From an uncultured Adlercreutzia sp. (GTDB taxonomy: Bacteria; Actinomycetota; Coriobacteriia; Coriobacteriales; Eggerthellaceae): a DNA stretch of 64,000 bases. The position numbers and the translations under genes are program-made. The notes under the pieces are model-generated. The model ran no database searches. It was not told the origin of the DNA and saw only the letters and a list, made by a program, of their open reading frames with translations. Below are positions 26,682 to 36,618 of the stretch, piece after piece (position 1 is the stretch's first letter; each line of letters opens with the position of its first letter). The stretch is taken from the NCBI RefSeq assembly GCF_958431955.1, contig NZ_CAUASN010000007.1, positions 1 to 64,000 on the forward strand. The letters are read 5' to 3'.

Positions 26682-29513
26682 ATGAGAAGAGGAGAGAAGA
26701 AGGGGTTGCGCACGTCGATCGTGAACCCGGGGCTCACGCGCCGCTCGTTCATCGCGGGCAGCAGCGCCGCTTTGGCTGCTTTCGGGTTGGGCGCTTGCAC
26801 GCCCACCGAGATGGCCGACACGGGTGAGGAGAGCTTCACCGAGGTGGAGGACGCCGTGTACGACATCGGAGAGGAGGGGGAGTGGAAGCCCGCCTATTGC
26901 GTGGCCTGCCATAACCCCATTTGCGGAACCCAGGTGCTGGTGAAGGACGGCATCGTCACCAACATCAAGGGCGATCCCGCCTCGCCCACCAATCAGGGTA
27001 TGATCTGCGCCCGTGGCCTGTCGGTCATCTCGGGCCTGTACTCTCCGTATCGCGTCAAGGTGCCGATGAAGCGCACTAATCCCGAGAAGGAGCTCGACAA
27101 CGATCCGGATTGGGTGGAGATCTCCTGGGACGAGGCGCTGGACACGTGCACTGCGAAGCTGAAGGAATGCCTCGATACCGATCCGCGCACGCTCATGACC
27201 ATGACGGGTTTCGGTAACGAGGACAGCTTCAAGCGTCTCATTTTCGAAGGGGCTTTTGGCACGCCGAACGCGAACTCCACGTCGGGCCCGCTGTGCGCCG
27301 ACCATTTCGGCCCTATGGCCACCAAGGGATCCAAGGTGGATCGCTGCGACATGGAGCGCTGCGAATATCTGCTGCTCATGGGCCGTTCGGTGGGCGACGA
27401 GTGGGGCCTGGCCCATCAGAACACCAAGGAGTACGTAGAGGCCTACAACCGCGGCATGAAGATCGTCACGGTGAACCCGCGCAAGACGAATTCGGCTCAG
27501 ACGGGCGAATGGGTGCCGATCGCTCCCGGCACGGACGTGGCGTTCTGCTACGCGCTCGTGAACGCCATGCTGTACGAGATCGAGCAGTACGACGAGCACT
27601 TCCTGAAGGTGCGCACGAACGCCCCCTATCTCATTGAGGACGTTGTGGAGGATATGAACGGCACCCCCTGCTGCTTCAGCGATTACGAGCGTGATGCTGC
27701 CAGCGGGAAGCCGCTCGTCTGGGACGAGTCTACCGGCCAGGCCGTCACCTTCGACACGGCCGTCGGCGACACCTACGCGCTATTCGGAACGTACGAGGTG
27801 AACGGCAAGCAGGTGAAGACGGCGCTGCAGCTCATCAAGGACTATGTGAAGGACATGACGCCCGAGTGGGCCGAGAAGTACACCACGATTCCCGCCGACA
27901 CCATTCGTCGCATCGCCAACGAGCTCGTGGAGCATGCGCATATCGGCGAGACAATCGAGATCGACGGCGAGACCTTCCCGTTCCGTCCGGTGTGCGCCCT
28001 GGCTCCGGGTCGCGGGTCGAACTCGAACCCGCTGAACGTGGAGCTGTTCAAGGCTATCGAAGTTGTGAACGAGCTGTTGGGCTGCATCGATGTCCCCGGC
28101 GGCTCGCTGTGCATCGAGGCCCCGGACATCCATGCCATCACGACGGATGATGACGGTATGCTCTGTCCTCCCACTTCGGATATGTTCTATAACCAGACCA
28201 TGGGCAAAGAGCAGCTCGAGTTCCCGCCGACGAGCTACCATTTGGATTGCTTCTACCCGCACGAGCTCCACGTGCAGCAGCTTGTGTGGCGCGCTATCCT
28301 CGATCCCGAGAGCTACTACCTCGATTACACGCCGAAGGTCATGTTCACGCTTGGCGGCGGCAATCCGTTCCGCAGCAACTCCCGGCCTCAGACCGTGATC
28401 GACGCGTACAAGTCCATTCCGTTCCACTTCACCATCTCACTGTGGTTCGATGAGAATACCCAGTTCGCTGACATCGTGCTCCCCGAGCATCACGCTCTCG
28501 AGCGGTCGGCTCTGTGGAACGCCACCTGGATCACCAACAAGGGCACTTCGGACTACGCCCGCGGCCTGCGCATCATCGAGGCCCGCAAGCCCGTGGTGGA
28601 CCCGGTGTACGATACGCGCCAGCAGGAGGATCTGCTCATCGAGTTCGCGAAGCGTTTGGGTATCCTGCCGGCCATGATCGGCATCGCCAACAATGCCTAC
28701 CAGGGCCGCTTCCAGCCCAACAGCGCTCCCGGCCTGGGAGACTACGCCTTCGATCCGGCCGAGTTCATGGCCGACCCCGCCAAGATCCCCACCTATGCCG
28801 ACATTATCGAGGCCAAGCTCAACAAGGAGTTCGACGGTGCCGGCTGGGATGCGGTGAAGGACTGCTCCGTGGTCGGATACAAGCTGCCCACCATCGCGGA
28901 GAGCTACCTGTGGCACTGGCATCCGGAGAACGCCTACCGAATCCCGGTGTACTTCCGCATGAACGCGCGCAGCGCGAAGATGATCGAGGAGCTGTGCACC
29001 AGCAACAACATCGAGTTCCCCCACGCCGACCTCAAGGACGTCATGCGGCAGTACTCCGGCGCCCCGCTGTTCTACGAGTTCGACAGCATGCTTCCCACGG
29101 ACGAGTACCCGCTGAAGGTGGTGCAGTACAAGACCCACTTCCAGGTGGCCGACTCCACCGGTCTTTCCTACAACCCATGGCTGCAGGACGTCGTCGACAA
29201 TTACGATCCGCACCTGAAGCACATCGGCCTCGCGCCCTCCGTTGCCGCTGATTTGGGCTTGGAAGAGGGGGACGAGGTGGTTGTGGAATCCTGCTTCGGA
29301 GGCACTGCCGAGGGAATCGTGCATCTTACCGAAATGGTTCATCCGCGCACTCTGGCCATTTCGGGCAAGTGGGGCGCGCGGGGCAGCAACCTGTTCCCGG
29401 GGGCTTACGACGGCCCGCACTACAACTCGCTGATCAACGACGACGAGCGCGATATTGGCTTCATGATGGGCAACCTGCACAATTCGCCGATCGTCAAGGT
29501 CTACAAGGCCTAG
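26682..29513 (+). CDS. Tat-exported molybdopterin oxidoreductase, catalytic subunit
   Basis: This DMSO-reductase-superfamily enzyme has 943 aa. It opens with a Tat signal and lipobox ([22 protein letters not shown], abbreviated: RR at 20-21, Cys39). A [4Fe-4S] motif follows with C73, C76, C81 and C109, then the bis-MGD domains and a C-terminal dinucleotide-binding domain ([13 protein letters not shown]). Cys205 in [13 protein letters not shown] is a candidate Mo ligand, which would place it nearer the PsrA/PhsA/ArrA group than the Ser-ligated DMSO reductases. Rhodanese-like neighbours favour polysulfide, thiosulfate or tetrathionate, but another acceptor is possible. AGGAGG precedes the ATG. 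The next gene is its iron-sulfur partner. Confidence 0.88.
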   Translation: MRRGEKKGLRTSIVNPGLTRRSFIAGSSAALAAFGLGACTPTEMADTGEESFTEVEDAVYDIGEEGEWKPAYCVACHNPICGTQVLVKDGIVTNIKGDPASPTNQGMICARGLSVISGLYSPYRVKVPMKRTNPEKELDNDPDWVEISWDEALDTCTAKLKECLDTDPRTLMTMTGFGNEDSFKRLIFEGAFGTPNANSTSGPLCADHFGPMATKGSKVDRCDMERCEYLLLMGRSVGDEWGLAHQNTKEYVEAYNRGMKIVTVNPRKTNSAQTGEWVPIAPGTDVAFCYALVNAMLYEIEQYDEHFLKVRTNAPYLIEDVVEDMNGTPCCFSDYERDAASGKPLVWDESTGQAVTFDTAVGDTYALFGTYEVNGKQVKTALQLIKDYVKDMTPEWAEKYTTIPADTIRRIANELVEHAHIGETIEIDGETFPFRPVCALAPGRGSNSNPLNVELFKAIEVVNELLGCIDVPGGSLCIEAPDIHAITTDDDGMLCPPTSDMFYNQTMGKEQLEFPPTSYHLDCFYPHELHVQQLVWRAILDPESYYLDYTPKVMFTLGGGNPFRSNSRPQTVIDAYKSIPFHFTISLWFDENTQFADIVLPEHHALERSALWNATWITNKGTSDYARGLRIIEARKPVVDPVYDTRQQEDLLIEFAKRLGILPAMIGIANNAYQGRFQPNSAPGLGDYAFDPAEFMADPAKIPTYADIIEAKLNKEFDGAGWDAVKDCSVVGYKLPTIAESYLWHWHPENAYRIPVYFRMNARSAKMIEELCTSNNIEFPHADLKDVMRQYSGAPLFYEFDSMLPTDEYPLKVVQYKTHFQVADSTGLSYNPWLQDVVDNYDPHLKHIGLAPSVAADLGLEEGDEVVVESCFGGTAEGIVHLTEMVHPRTLAISGKWGARGSNLFPGAYDGPHYNSLINDDERDIGFMMGNLHNSPIVKVYKA

Positions 29514-29526
29514 AGGGGAGAAAGTC

Positions 29527-30140
29527 ATGCAATACGGAATGGTGATTGACCTGAGCCGCTGCGTCGGCTGCAATTCCTGCACCCTTGCGTGCAAAGTGTC
29601 AAACGGGACCCCTCCTGCTATGTTCTTCTCCCATGTAGACATCGAGGAGCAGGGAACCTACCCGGACGCCATGAACATTTACACGCCACGCTGTGCATGC
29701 ACTGCACCGAGGCTCCCTGTGTCGAGAACTGCCCGACCGGGGCGTCCTATCGCGATGAGAACGGCATCGTGCGCATAAGCCATGCCGACTGCATCGGCTG
29801 CCAGGCCTGCGTGAACGCCTGTCCTTACGGAGCCCGCACGCATCTCTCTGAGGACATTGCCGGGTATTATCCCGAGTTCGGCCTCACCGAGCAGGAGGAG
29901 GTCATGTACGGTCGCTTCGAGACGAACAAGGTGTACAAATGCGACTTCTGCCGGTCGAAGGGCCTAGTCGATTCCGAGCAGGGACCGGCCTGCGTGCAGT
30001 CCTGCCCGGGCAAGGCGCGCATCTTCGGCGATTTGGATGATCCGAATTCCGAGGTGTCCCAGCTGATTGCCTCGGGTGAGTACACCCAGCTGGGGGAGGA
30101 GTTCGGCACGAGTCCGAACGTGTACTACCTGGCTCGATAG
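29527..30140 (+). pseudogene. Four-cluster ferredoxin-like electron transfer subunit, interrupted by a frameshift
   Basis: The gene starts at 29527 (GGGAG site, 13 bases after the oxidoreductase) and encodes [22 protein letters not shown], in part, up to about 29688. The homologous protein then continues in the next frame ([48 protein letters not shown]) to 30140. Codon cca (29686-29688) and acg (29688-29690) share a base, which fits loss of one nucleotide. Read through, the product of about 204 aa would hold four [4Fe-4S] sites and pass electrons to the catalytic subunit, as DmsB/PsrB/PhsB do. No slippery heptamer is present. It is either a sequence error or a real inactivating mutation. No membrane anchor gene follows. 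Confidence 0.85.
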
Positions 30141-30207
30141 GATTCTTCACGCAGACGCCTTCGCCTTGCGATTTGGAGAAGGCCATGGGCACCGACGTCC
30201 TCGCATC

Positions 30208-30245
30208 ACGCCCGCTGCTCCCGAAGCAGCGGGCGTTTCTTTTTG
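30208..30245 (+). terminator. Terminator after the iron-sulfur subunit gene
   Basis: A perfect 12-bp stem (ACGCCCGCTGCT and AGCAGCGGGCGT) with loop CCCGA is followed by a T-rich tail TTTCTTTTT. It isolates the respiratory island from the copper operon. Confidence 0.92.
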
Positions 30246-30251
30246 CCTTGA

Positions 30252-30280
30252 TTGACATTTATACCCCCAGGGGGTATAAA
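30252..30280 (+). promoter_or_regulatory. csoR-copA promoter with embedded CsoR operator
   Basis: TTGACA (30252-30257) and TATAAA (30275-30280) are 17 bases apart, an almost ideal promoter. A perfect 23-bp palindrome at 30258-30280, with arms TTTATACCCCC and GGGGGTATAAA around a central A, fills the whole spacer and the -10. CsoR operators are GC-tract palindromes of this kind, so apo-CsoR would block polymerase and Cu(I) would release it. Confidence 0.88.
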
Positions 30281-30316
30281 GTCAGTAAACGGAAATCGAC
30301 GAGCGAAGGAGCATGC

Positions 30317-30664
30317 GTGGAAGAGAAGGACGAGAACCGGGATGAAGCCGCGTTGGCGCGCACCGCGCGGGAGTGCCCGTGTCGCCACAAGGCGACGCCG
30401 CGGTCCGAGGCGCTGCAGGCCGATGTGCAGAAGCGGCTCAACCGGGCCATCGGGCAGCTCAATGGCGTGAAGGCCATGGTGGAGGACAACCGCTACTGCG
30501 GGGATGTGCTCACCCAGCTGGCGGCGGCCGAGTCGGCCGTGCGCCGGGTGTCCGAGATGCTCCTGGCCGAGCATATGCGCACCTGCGTGGTGGATGAGGT
30601 GCGCGCGGGCAACGACGAGGTGATCGACGAAGTGATGGCGCTCATGCGGCGCTTCTCGAAGTAG
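30317..30664 (+). CDS. csoR: Copper-sensing repressor CsoR
   Basis: CsoR is an all-helical tetrameric repressor that leaves DNA when it binds Cu(I). The 115-aa product has the exact ligand spacing C61-x24-H86-x3-C90 (YCGDVLTQLAAAESAV through AEHMRTC), which separates CsoR from the nickel (RcnR) and formaldehyde (FrmR) branches. GTG at 30317 has GAAGGAG five to six bases upstream; the frame is open further upstream but crosses the operator. It is nine bases ahead of copA and 36 bases after its own operator, so it autoregulates. Confidence 0.93.
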   Translation: MEEKDENRDEAALARTARECPCRHKATPRSEALQADVQKRLNRAIGQLNGVKAMVEDNRYCGDVLTQLAAAESAVRRVSEMLLAEHMRTCVVDEVRAGNDEVIDEVMALMRRFSK

Positions 30665-30673
30665 GAGGCATTC

Positions 30674-33352
30674 ATGGAAACTCAGCGTTTGGCCGTGGCC
30701 GTCATGCACTGCGAGAAGTGTGTGGCGAACGTGACGCGGCACTACGAGGAGCTGCCGGGCGTGGCGGCCGTGACGGTGGATCTGGCCGGCCAGAGCGCCG
30801 CGGTGGCCTACGACCCGGCCCAGGTGGGCGTGGACGACCTTTTGCATGCGCTCGACGACACCAACTTCAAGGTAGCCGTTATGCCCGAGACAAGCCCGCA
30901 TCCCTTTGCGGCCGAGATTGCCGCCGACGCGGCCGAGAAGGCGGCGAAGAAGGCGGCGGAGGCTGCTGAGCCGAAAACAGGGGAGCAGGAGGGAACGGGC
31001 GCAGAGGCGCGTGAAGTGGCCGCCGTGCCCGCCGGTGCCGCTGGCGGCATCGACGAGCCCGCGGAGGCCGCTATCCGCCTGGCCATCGAGGGCATGCACT
31101 GCGCGAACTGCGCCGCCTCCATCGAGAGCCACTACCGCAAGACGCCCGGCGTGATCGATGTGGCGGTGAACCTGGCCAACAACACCGGGCGCGTAGTGTT
31201 CGACCCGGCCCAGGCCAGCGTGGACGACATGCTCACCGTGTTCGACAACCTCGCCTTCACCGCCGAGCTCATTCCCGAGGACGCGCCGCTTGTGGACGAG
31301 AAGCGCCGCGCCCGCGAGGCGGCCCGCGCCAAGCGCGACCGCAAGGTGTTCGGCCTGGCGGCTGTGCTCACGGTGGTCATCGTGGCCATCGGCATGATTC
31401 CCGGCTGGCACATGGGTGTGGGAGGCGCGCTCGCAGGGCTCTTCGCGCCCGATCCCACCCACGTGCAGGCCATGTTCGCGGCGAACATTCTGCTGCTGGC
31501 GCTCACGATTCCCGTGCAGTTCGGCTGCGGCGCGCGCTTCTATAAGGGCGCGTGGGGCTCGCTCAAGGGCGGTTCGGCGAACATGGACGTGCTCGTCGCG
31601 CTCGGCACCTCCATCGCGTTCCTCTTCTCGCTGTGGATTACGTTTTTGCCCGTTGCCACAGGCGATTGGTCGAGCCATGAGGCCCTCGCCATCAACGATG
31701 GCATGCCCTACTTCGAGACCTGCGCCATGCTCATCACCTTCGTGCTTCTGGGGAAGATGCTGGAAAGCCGCGCGAAGGGCGCCACGAATGCGGCCATCGA
31801 GTCGCTCATGAACCTGACCCCGCCCACGGCCCGCGTGCTGCGCGGCGGCGAGGAGCGCGAAGTGCCGCTGGCTCAGGTGGTGGGGGGCGATACGGTGCTC
31901 GTGCGCCCTGGCGAGAAGATGCCCGTGGACGGCGTGGTGACCGAGGGCTCCACCGAGGTGGACGAGTCCATGCTCACGGGTGAGACGCTGCCGGTGGTGA
32001 AGGCCGCGGGCGATGCCGTCACAGGCGGCACCCAGAACACCACGGGTTCGGTGACGGTGCGCGCCCTGCGCGTGGGTGCCGACTCCACCCTCGCCCGCAT
32101 CGTGCGCGCGGTGGAAGACGCCCAGGGCACCAAGGCGCCCATCCAGCGCATCGCCGACCGCATCGCCGCGGTGTTCGTGCCGGCCATTCTGATCATCGCG
32201 CTGGTGGTGTTCTGCGTGTGGTTCTTCGTGGTGCCCGCCGGCCCCGACGGGCGTCTCGTGCAGGCGCTCATGCCGGCCATCGCCGTCATCTGCGTGGCCT
32301 GCCCCTGCACGCTCGGCCTGGCGACACCCACGGCGCTCACCGTCGGCATGGGCAAAGGCGCCCAGCTCGGCGTGCTCATCAAGGACGGCACGGTGCTGGA
32401 GACCATGGGGGGTCTCACCGCTGCGGTGTTCGACAAGACGGGCACGCTTACGGTGGGCGAGCCGGTGGTCGTGGCCTGCGACGTGCCCGAAGAGGCTCTG
32501 CGTTTGGCCGCCGCGCTGGAGGCGAAGAGCGAGCACCCCCTGGCTCGCGCCGTGGTGGCCTATGCGAATGTGGCCGAGCTGCCGGCCGTGGAATCCTTCG
32601 AGGCCGTGGTGGGCGAGGGCGTGCGCGGTGTGGTGGAGGGCCATGAGGTGTTCGTCGGCGCGAGCGGGGCGCAAGATGGGGAAGGGGCCGGCTCAGTGGT
32701 GTCCATCGACGGTGCGCCGGTGGGTCGCATCCAGTTCCGTGACGAGCCGAAGCCCGATGCGGCCCGCACTCTGCGCGAGCTGCGCGAAGGCTACGGCGTG
32801 ACCTCCTACATGGTCACCGGCGATGCGGCGCCCACGGCCCGCGCTATCGCCGAGGAAGTAGGCATTACGCCCGACCACGTGTTCGCCGGCGTGAAGCCCC
32901 TTGAGAAGGCCGATTGCGTGCGCGCCGTGAAGGGCGCCGCCGCTGTGGTCGAGCTGGAGGTCGCTGTGGATGCCGCCGCTGAAGGCGAGCCTGCGGACGC
33001 ACCGAAGAGGCCTGCGGTGGTGGCCTTCGTGGGCGACGGCATCAACGATGCCCCGGCGCTCGCTGCCGCCGATATCGGCGTGGCCATGGCCTCGGGCACC
33101 GATGTGGCGCTCGACGCCGGCTCGGTGGTGCTCATGCGCAACCGGCTTTCCGACCTCGTCGTGGCCCTGCGCCTGTCGAAGGCCACCATGCGCAAGATCA
33201 AGCAGAACCTGTTCTGGGCGCTCATCTACAACTGCATCATGATCCCGCTCGCCGCCGTGGGCATCTTAGCCCCGGCCCTCGCCGGCGCCGCCATGGCCCT
33301 CTCCAGCGTGTCAGTAGTGAGCAACTCCCTGCTCCTGAAGCGTTTCAAGTAG
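30674..33352 (+). CDS. copA: Copper-exporting P1B-type ATPase
   Basis: CopA pumps Cu(I) out of the cytosol. The 892-aa product has two N-terminal heavy-metal domains (C13-x2-C16 in MHCEKC and a second in [10 protein letters not shown] near 141), joined by an Ala/Glu-rich linker. Then come the membrane segments, the CPC metal site in [14 protein letters not shown], the phosphorylation site DKTGTLT and the hinge [17 protein letters not shown] Glu/Asp/Ala-rich insert ([20 protein letters not shown]) precedes the hinge and is unusual. AGGAGG lies before the ATG. It is co-transcribed with csoR under copper control. Confidence 0.96.
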   Translation: METQRLAVAVMHCEKCVANVTRHYEELPGVAAVTVDLAGQSAAVAYDPAQVGVDDLLHALDDTNFKVAVMPETSPHPFAAEIAADAAEKAAKKAAEAAEPKTGEQEGTGAEAREVAAVPAGAAGGIDEPAEAAIRLAIEGMHCANCAASIESHYRKTPGVIDVAVNLANNTGRVVFDPAQASVDDMLTVFDNLAFTAELIPEDAPLVDEKRRAREAARAKRDRKVFGLAAVLTVVIVAIGMIPGWHMGVGGALAGLFAPDPTHVQAMFAANILLLALTIPVQFGCGARFYKGAWGSLKGGSANMDVLVALGTSIAFLFSLWITFLPVATGDWSSHEALAINDGMPYFETCAMLITFVLLGKMLESRAKGATNAAIESLMNLTPPTARVLRGGEEREVPLAQVVGGDTVLVRPGEKMPVDGVVTEGSTEVDESMLTGETLPVVKAAGDAVTGGTQNTTGSVTVRALRVGADSTLARIVRAVEDAQGTKAPIQRIADRIAAVFVPAILIIALVVFCVWFFVVPAGPDGRLVQALMPAIAVICVACPCTLGLATPTALTVGMGKGAQLGVLIKDGTVLETMGGLTAAVFDKTGTLTVGEPVVVACDVPEEALRLAAALEAKSEHPLARAVVAYANVAELPAVESFEAVVGEGVRGVVEGHEVFVGASGAQDGEGAGSVVSIDGAPVGRIQFRDEPKPDAARTLRELREGYGVTSYMVTGDAAPTARAIAEEVGITPDHVFAGVKPLEKADCVRAVKGAAAVVELEVAVDAAAEGEPADAPKRPAVVAFVGDGINDAPALAAADIGVAMASGTDVALDAGSVVLMRNRLSDLVVALRLSKATMRKIKQNLFWALIYNCIMIPLAAVGILAPALAGAAMALSSVSVVSNSLLLKRFK

Positions 33353-33431
33353 AAGGGTTGCTCTTGCGCTATACTGAGCCAATCGGAAATGAGCGCCGTG
33401 GGGCGCGCGAATGGCTATAGAAGGGCGTTGC

Positions 33432-34808
33432 ATGGAAACTGCTGCGATTATCCTGGCGGCGGGGGCGGGCACCCGCATGAAGTCGAAGAAGCCGAAGGTG
33501 GTCCACGAGGTGCTGGGCCGGCCGCTCGTGCGCTGGGTGGTGGAAGCTGCGAAGTCCGCCGGCGCCGACAAGGTGGTCACGGTGGTGGGGCATCAGCGCG
33601 AGCAGGTGATTCCGCTAGTCGAAGGTGATACGGACGTGGCGGTGCAGACCGCCCAGCGCGGCACGGCCGACGCGGTGCTGGCCGCAAAGGAAGCGCTCGC
33701 CGACTTCGACGGCGCCGTGATGGTGCTCTCCGGCGATTCGCCGCTCATCCGCCCCGAGACCATCCGCGAGATGTGCGCCCTGCGCGAGGAGCACGACGCC
33801 GCCGTGGTGGTGCTCACCATGGAACTCGAGAACCCCTTCGGCTACGGCCGCATCGTGCGCGACGGGGCCGGCGAGGTGGCCCGCATCGTCGAGCAGAAGG
33901 ACGCTTCTCCCGAAGAAGCCGCCATCACCGAGTGCAACTCGGGCTTTTACTGCTTCGATGCCGCCGCGCTCTTCGAGGCGCTCGCCCAGGTGGACGCGAA
34001 CAACGCCCAGGGCGAGTTCTACCTCACCGACGTGCTGGCCATCAGCCGCGCGGCGGGGCGCCCCGTGCTCGCCTACAAGACCGACGACGCCGAGCAGTGC
34101 CTGGGCGTGAATTCCCGCGGGCAGCTCGCCGAGGCCAGCCGTGTCATGCAGCGCCGCATCAACGACGCGCACATGGCCGCTGGCGTGACCATGTGGGACC
34201 CGACCACGGTCTACATCGGGCCCGAGGTGAAAATCGCCCCCGACGTGGAGCTACTGCCCAACGTCATCCTCATGGGCGCCACCACCATCGGCGAGGACAG
34301 CGTGGTGGGCCCCAACTGCCGCCTGACCGACACGCGCATCGGCGCGGGCTGCGTCATCGACGAGACGGTGGCCGTCGAGGCCCAGATAGACGACGGCGCC
34401 ACCACCGGCCCGCGCGCCTACCTGCGTCCGGCCGCGCACCTGTGCGAGGGGGCCAAGGCCGGCACCCACGTGGAGATCAAGAAGTCCACTGTCGGCCGCG
34501 GCAGCAAGGTGCCGCACCTGTCCTACATCGGTGACACCACCATCGGCGAGGGCGTGAACATCGGCGCCGGTTCCATCACCTGCAACTACGACGGCGTGAA
34601 CAAGCACGCCACCGTCATCGAGGACGGCGCCTTCGTCGGGAGCGACACCATGATGGTGGCCCCGGTGACCATCGGCGCCGGTGCGCTTGTGGGCGCCGGT
34701 TCCACCATCACCAAGGACGTGGCCCCCGGCGCGCTCGCCCTCGGCCGCGCCAAGCAGTCCGAGATCGCCGGCTGGGTGGCGGCGCACCCCATCGAGAAGA
34801 AGAAATAG
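33432..34808 (+). CDS. glmU: Bifunctional UDP-GlcNAc pyrophosphorylase / glucosamine-1-phosphate acetyltransferase
   Basis: GlmU makes UDP-N-acetylglucosamine for peptidoglycan and other glycans. The 458-aa product has the N-terminal uridylyltransferase (LAAGAGTRMKSKKPK at about 8-22) and the C-terminal left-handed beta-helix acetyltransferase with hexapeptide repeats (from about 250) and the block NYDGVNKHATVIEDGAFVGS. The start at 33432 has AGAAGGG six bases upstream; an in-frame ATG 21 bases earlier does not. A TATACT at 33370-33375 may be the -10. It precedes prs and pth, a common gene order. Confidence 0.96.
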   Translation: METAAIILAAGAGTRMKSKKPKVVHEVLGRPLVRWVVEAAKSAGADKVVTVVGHQREQVIPLVEGDTDVAVQTAQRGTADAVLAAKEALADFDGAVMVLSGDSPLIRPETIREMCALREEHDAAVVVLTMELENPFGYGRIVRDGAGEVARIVEQKDASPEEAAITECNSGFYCFDAAALFEALAQVDANNAQGEFYLTDVLAISRAAGRPVLAYKTDDAEQCLGVNSRGQLAEASRVMQRRINDAHMAAGVTMWDPTTVYIGPEVKIAPDVELLPNVILMGATTIGEDSVVGPNCRLTDTRIGAGCVIDETVAVEAQIDDGATTGPRAYLRPAAHLCEGAKAGTHVEIKKSTVGRGSKVPHLSYIGDTTIGEGVNIGAGSITCNYDGVNKHATVIEDGAFVGSDTMMVAPVTIGAGALVGAGSTITKDVAPGALALGRAKQSEIAGWVAAHPIEKKK

Positions 34809-34897
34809 CGCAAAGCCCGTCGCGGCCCCCTTCGAGGGGCCGGGCCCGTACTACAATACCCATCAGCCGTTAACCTGTCTTAGAAGGGACGCACCCC

Positions 34898-35863
34898 ATG
34901 ACCGAGATGACCAAGCGCATGGCCCTGTTCTCCGGCTCGGTGAACCCCGAGCTTGCCGAGGAGATCGCGAAGAACCTCAACGTGAACCTCGGCAACATCA
35001 AGCACGAGAAGTTCGCCAACGGCGAGATCTACGCCCGCTACCAGGAGTCTATCCGCGGCGCCGACGTGTTCCTCATCCAGTCGGTGTGCGCGAGCGAGGG
35101 CTTCGACGTGAACGATGCGCTCATGGAGCTGCTCATCATGGTGGACGCCGCCAAGCGCGCGAGCGCCCGTTCCATCTCGGCGGTCATCGCCCACTACGGC
35201 TACGCCCGCCAGGACCGCAAGGCCGCCCCGCGCGAGCCCATCACGGCCAAGCTTGTGGCCGACCTGCTCACCGTGGCCGGCGTGAGCAACATCATCACGG
35301 TCGATCTGCACCAGGACGCCATCCAGGGCTTCTTCGACATTCCCGTGAACCACATGACGGCCATGCCCATCTTCGTGGACTACTTCCGCAACAAGGGCCT
35401 CGACCCCGAGCGGCTCTGCGTGGTGTCGCCCGACGTGGGCCGCGCGAAGGCCGCGAAGAAGTTCTCCACGGCGCTGGACTGCGATCTGGCCATCATGCAC
35501 AAGGACCGTCCGAAGCACAACCAAGCCGAGATCACGGCGCTCATCGGAGACGTGACCGACAAGGTGTGCATCTTGAACGACGACATGATCGACACGGGCG
35601 GGTCGCTCGTGGCCGCGGCGGCCACGCTGAAGGCCAAGGGCGCCGCCGAGGTGTACGCCTGCGCCACCCACGGCCTGTTCTCGGGCCCGGCCTACGAGCG
35701 CCTGGAGAACTCGTGCATCGAGGAAGTGGTGGTGACCAACGCCGTGCCCGTGCCGCTGGCGCGCCAGACCGGCAAGATCAAGGTGCTCTCCATCGCCCCG
35801 CTGTTCGCCCAGACCATTGGCGCCGTGTACAGCAACGGCTCTATCGGGAAGCTGTTCGAATAG
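34898..35863 (+). CDS. prs: Ribose-phosphate pyrophosphokinase
   Basis: Prs makes PRPP from ribose-5-phosphate and ATP for purine, pyrimidine, histidine and NAD synthesis. The 321-aa product shows FANGEIYARYQESIRG, the divalent-metal region TVDLHQDAIQGFFDIP, SPDVGRAKAAKKF and the PRPP loop DDMIDTGGSLVAAA. GAAGGGA precedes the ATG. The 89-base gap after glmU holds a GC-rich hairpin without T run (34823-34842) and a TACAAT box at 34852-34857, so it may have its own promoter. Confidence 0.97.
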   Translation: MTEMTKRMALFSGSVNPELAEEIAKNLNVNLGNIKHEKFANGEIYARYQESIRGADVFLIQSVCASEGFDVNDALMELLIMVDAAKRASARSISAVIAHYGYARQDRKAAPREPITAKLVADLLTVAGVSNIITVDLHQDAIQGFFDIPVNHMTAMPIFVDYFRNKGLDPERLCVVSPDVGRAKAAKKFSTALDCDLAIMHKDRPKHNQAEITALIGDVTDKVCILNDDMIDTGGSLVAAAATLKAKGAAEVYACATHGLFSGPAYERLENSCIEEVVVTNAVPVPLARQTGKIKVLSIAPLFAQTIGAVYSNGSIGKLFE

Positions 35864-35928
35864 TTTCGGGCTTGCCCGCTAGCTCGAATCTGCGTTGCCT
35901 TGCATGAAGTTCGGAAAAGAGTAGTAAC

Positions 35929-36486
35929 GTGTATTTAATCGTTGGCCTGGGGAATCCGGGTGCGGAATATGAGCATACGCGGCACAACGCCGGGTTCGAC
36001 ACCGTGGACGCGCTGGCCGAGGAGATGGGCTGCCGTTATTGGAAGACCGAGGGCGGGGCGCTCACGGCCAAGGGAAAGTGGCGCGGGGAAGAGGTGGTGC
36101 TCGCCAAGCCCCAGAGCTACATGAACACCTCGGGCGGCCCGGTGAAGACGCTCATGAAGGCCTATGGAGTGGCACCTGACCACCTCATCGTCATCCACGA
36201 CGAGCTGGATATCGACCCGGGCACCATCCGCGTGAAGTTCGGCGGCGGCCATGCCGGCCACAACGGCTTGCGCTCCATCTGCGACAAGCTGGGCACCCGC
36301 GACTGGTATCGGGTGCGCATCGGCATCGGACGGCCTCCGGGACGCAAGCCCGTGGTCGACTGGGTGCTCTCGCAGCCCCGCAAGGACGACGCCGAGGCCT
36401 TCGAACATGCGGTGTCCGAGGGTGCCGCGGCCGTTACCTTCCTCATTGACAACGGTTTGGAGAAGACCCAGCAGCGCTTCAACTAG
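35929..36486 (+). CDS. pth: Peptidyl-tRNA hydrolase
   Basis: Pth recycles tRNA by cleaving peptidyl-tRNA released from stalled ribosomes. The 185-aa length is standard. The active-site residues Asn9 (GLGNPGAEYEHTRHNAGFD) and His19 are present, as are KPQSYMNTSGG, IHDELDIDPGTIRVKFGGGHAGHNGLRSI and RVRIGIGRPPG. GTG at 35929 has only a weak GAG-containing site, so expression may be modest. It follows prs by 65 bases. Confidence 0.96.
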   Translation: MYLIVGLGNPGAEYEHTRHNAGFDTVDALAEEMGCRYWKTEGGALTAKGKWRGEEVVLAKPQSYMNTSGGPVKTLMKAYGVAPDHLIVIHDELDIDPGTIRVKFGGGHAGHNGLRSICDKLGTRDWYRVRIGIGRPPGRKPVVDWVLSQPRKDDAEAFEHAVSEGAAAVTFLIDNGLEKTQQRFN

Positions 36487-36618
36487 CCGAAGCGCTATAA
36501 TAGCGAAGGGGCGCACGCGCGTCCCTCCGTTCGTTTTGTAGCCACGTGCCTCTTCTGCCGGCGCCCGAGCGAAATCTCGAACGCTACGAGGAAGTCATTA
36601 GAGGTACGGAGGTTTTCT

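Noticed and set aside
29680..29695. Programmed frameshifting in the iron-sulfur gene
   Set aside because: There is no slippery heptamer, no following pseudoknot that I can see, and the family does not use frameshifting; a base loss explains it better.
30317..30664. FrmR- or RcnR-type regulator instead of CsoR
   Set aside because: The Cys-x24-His-x3-Cys spacing and the adjacent copA and GC-tract palindrome identify the copper branch.
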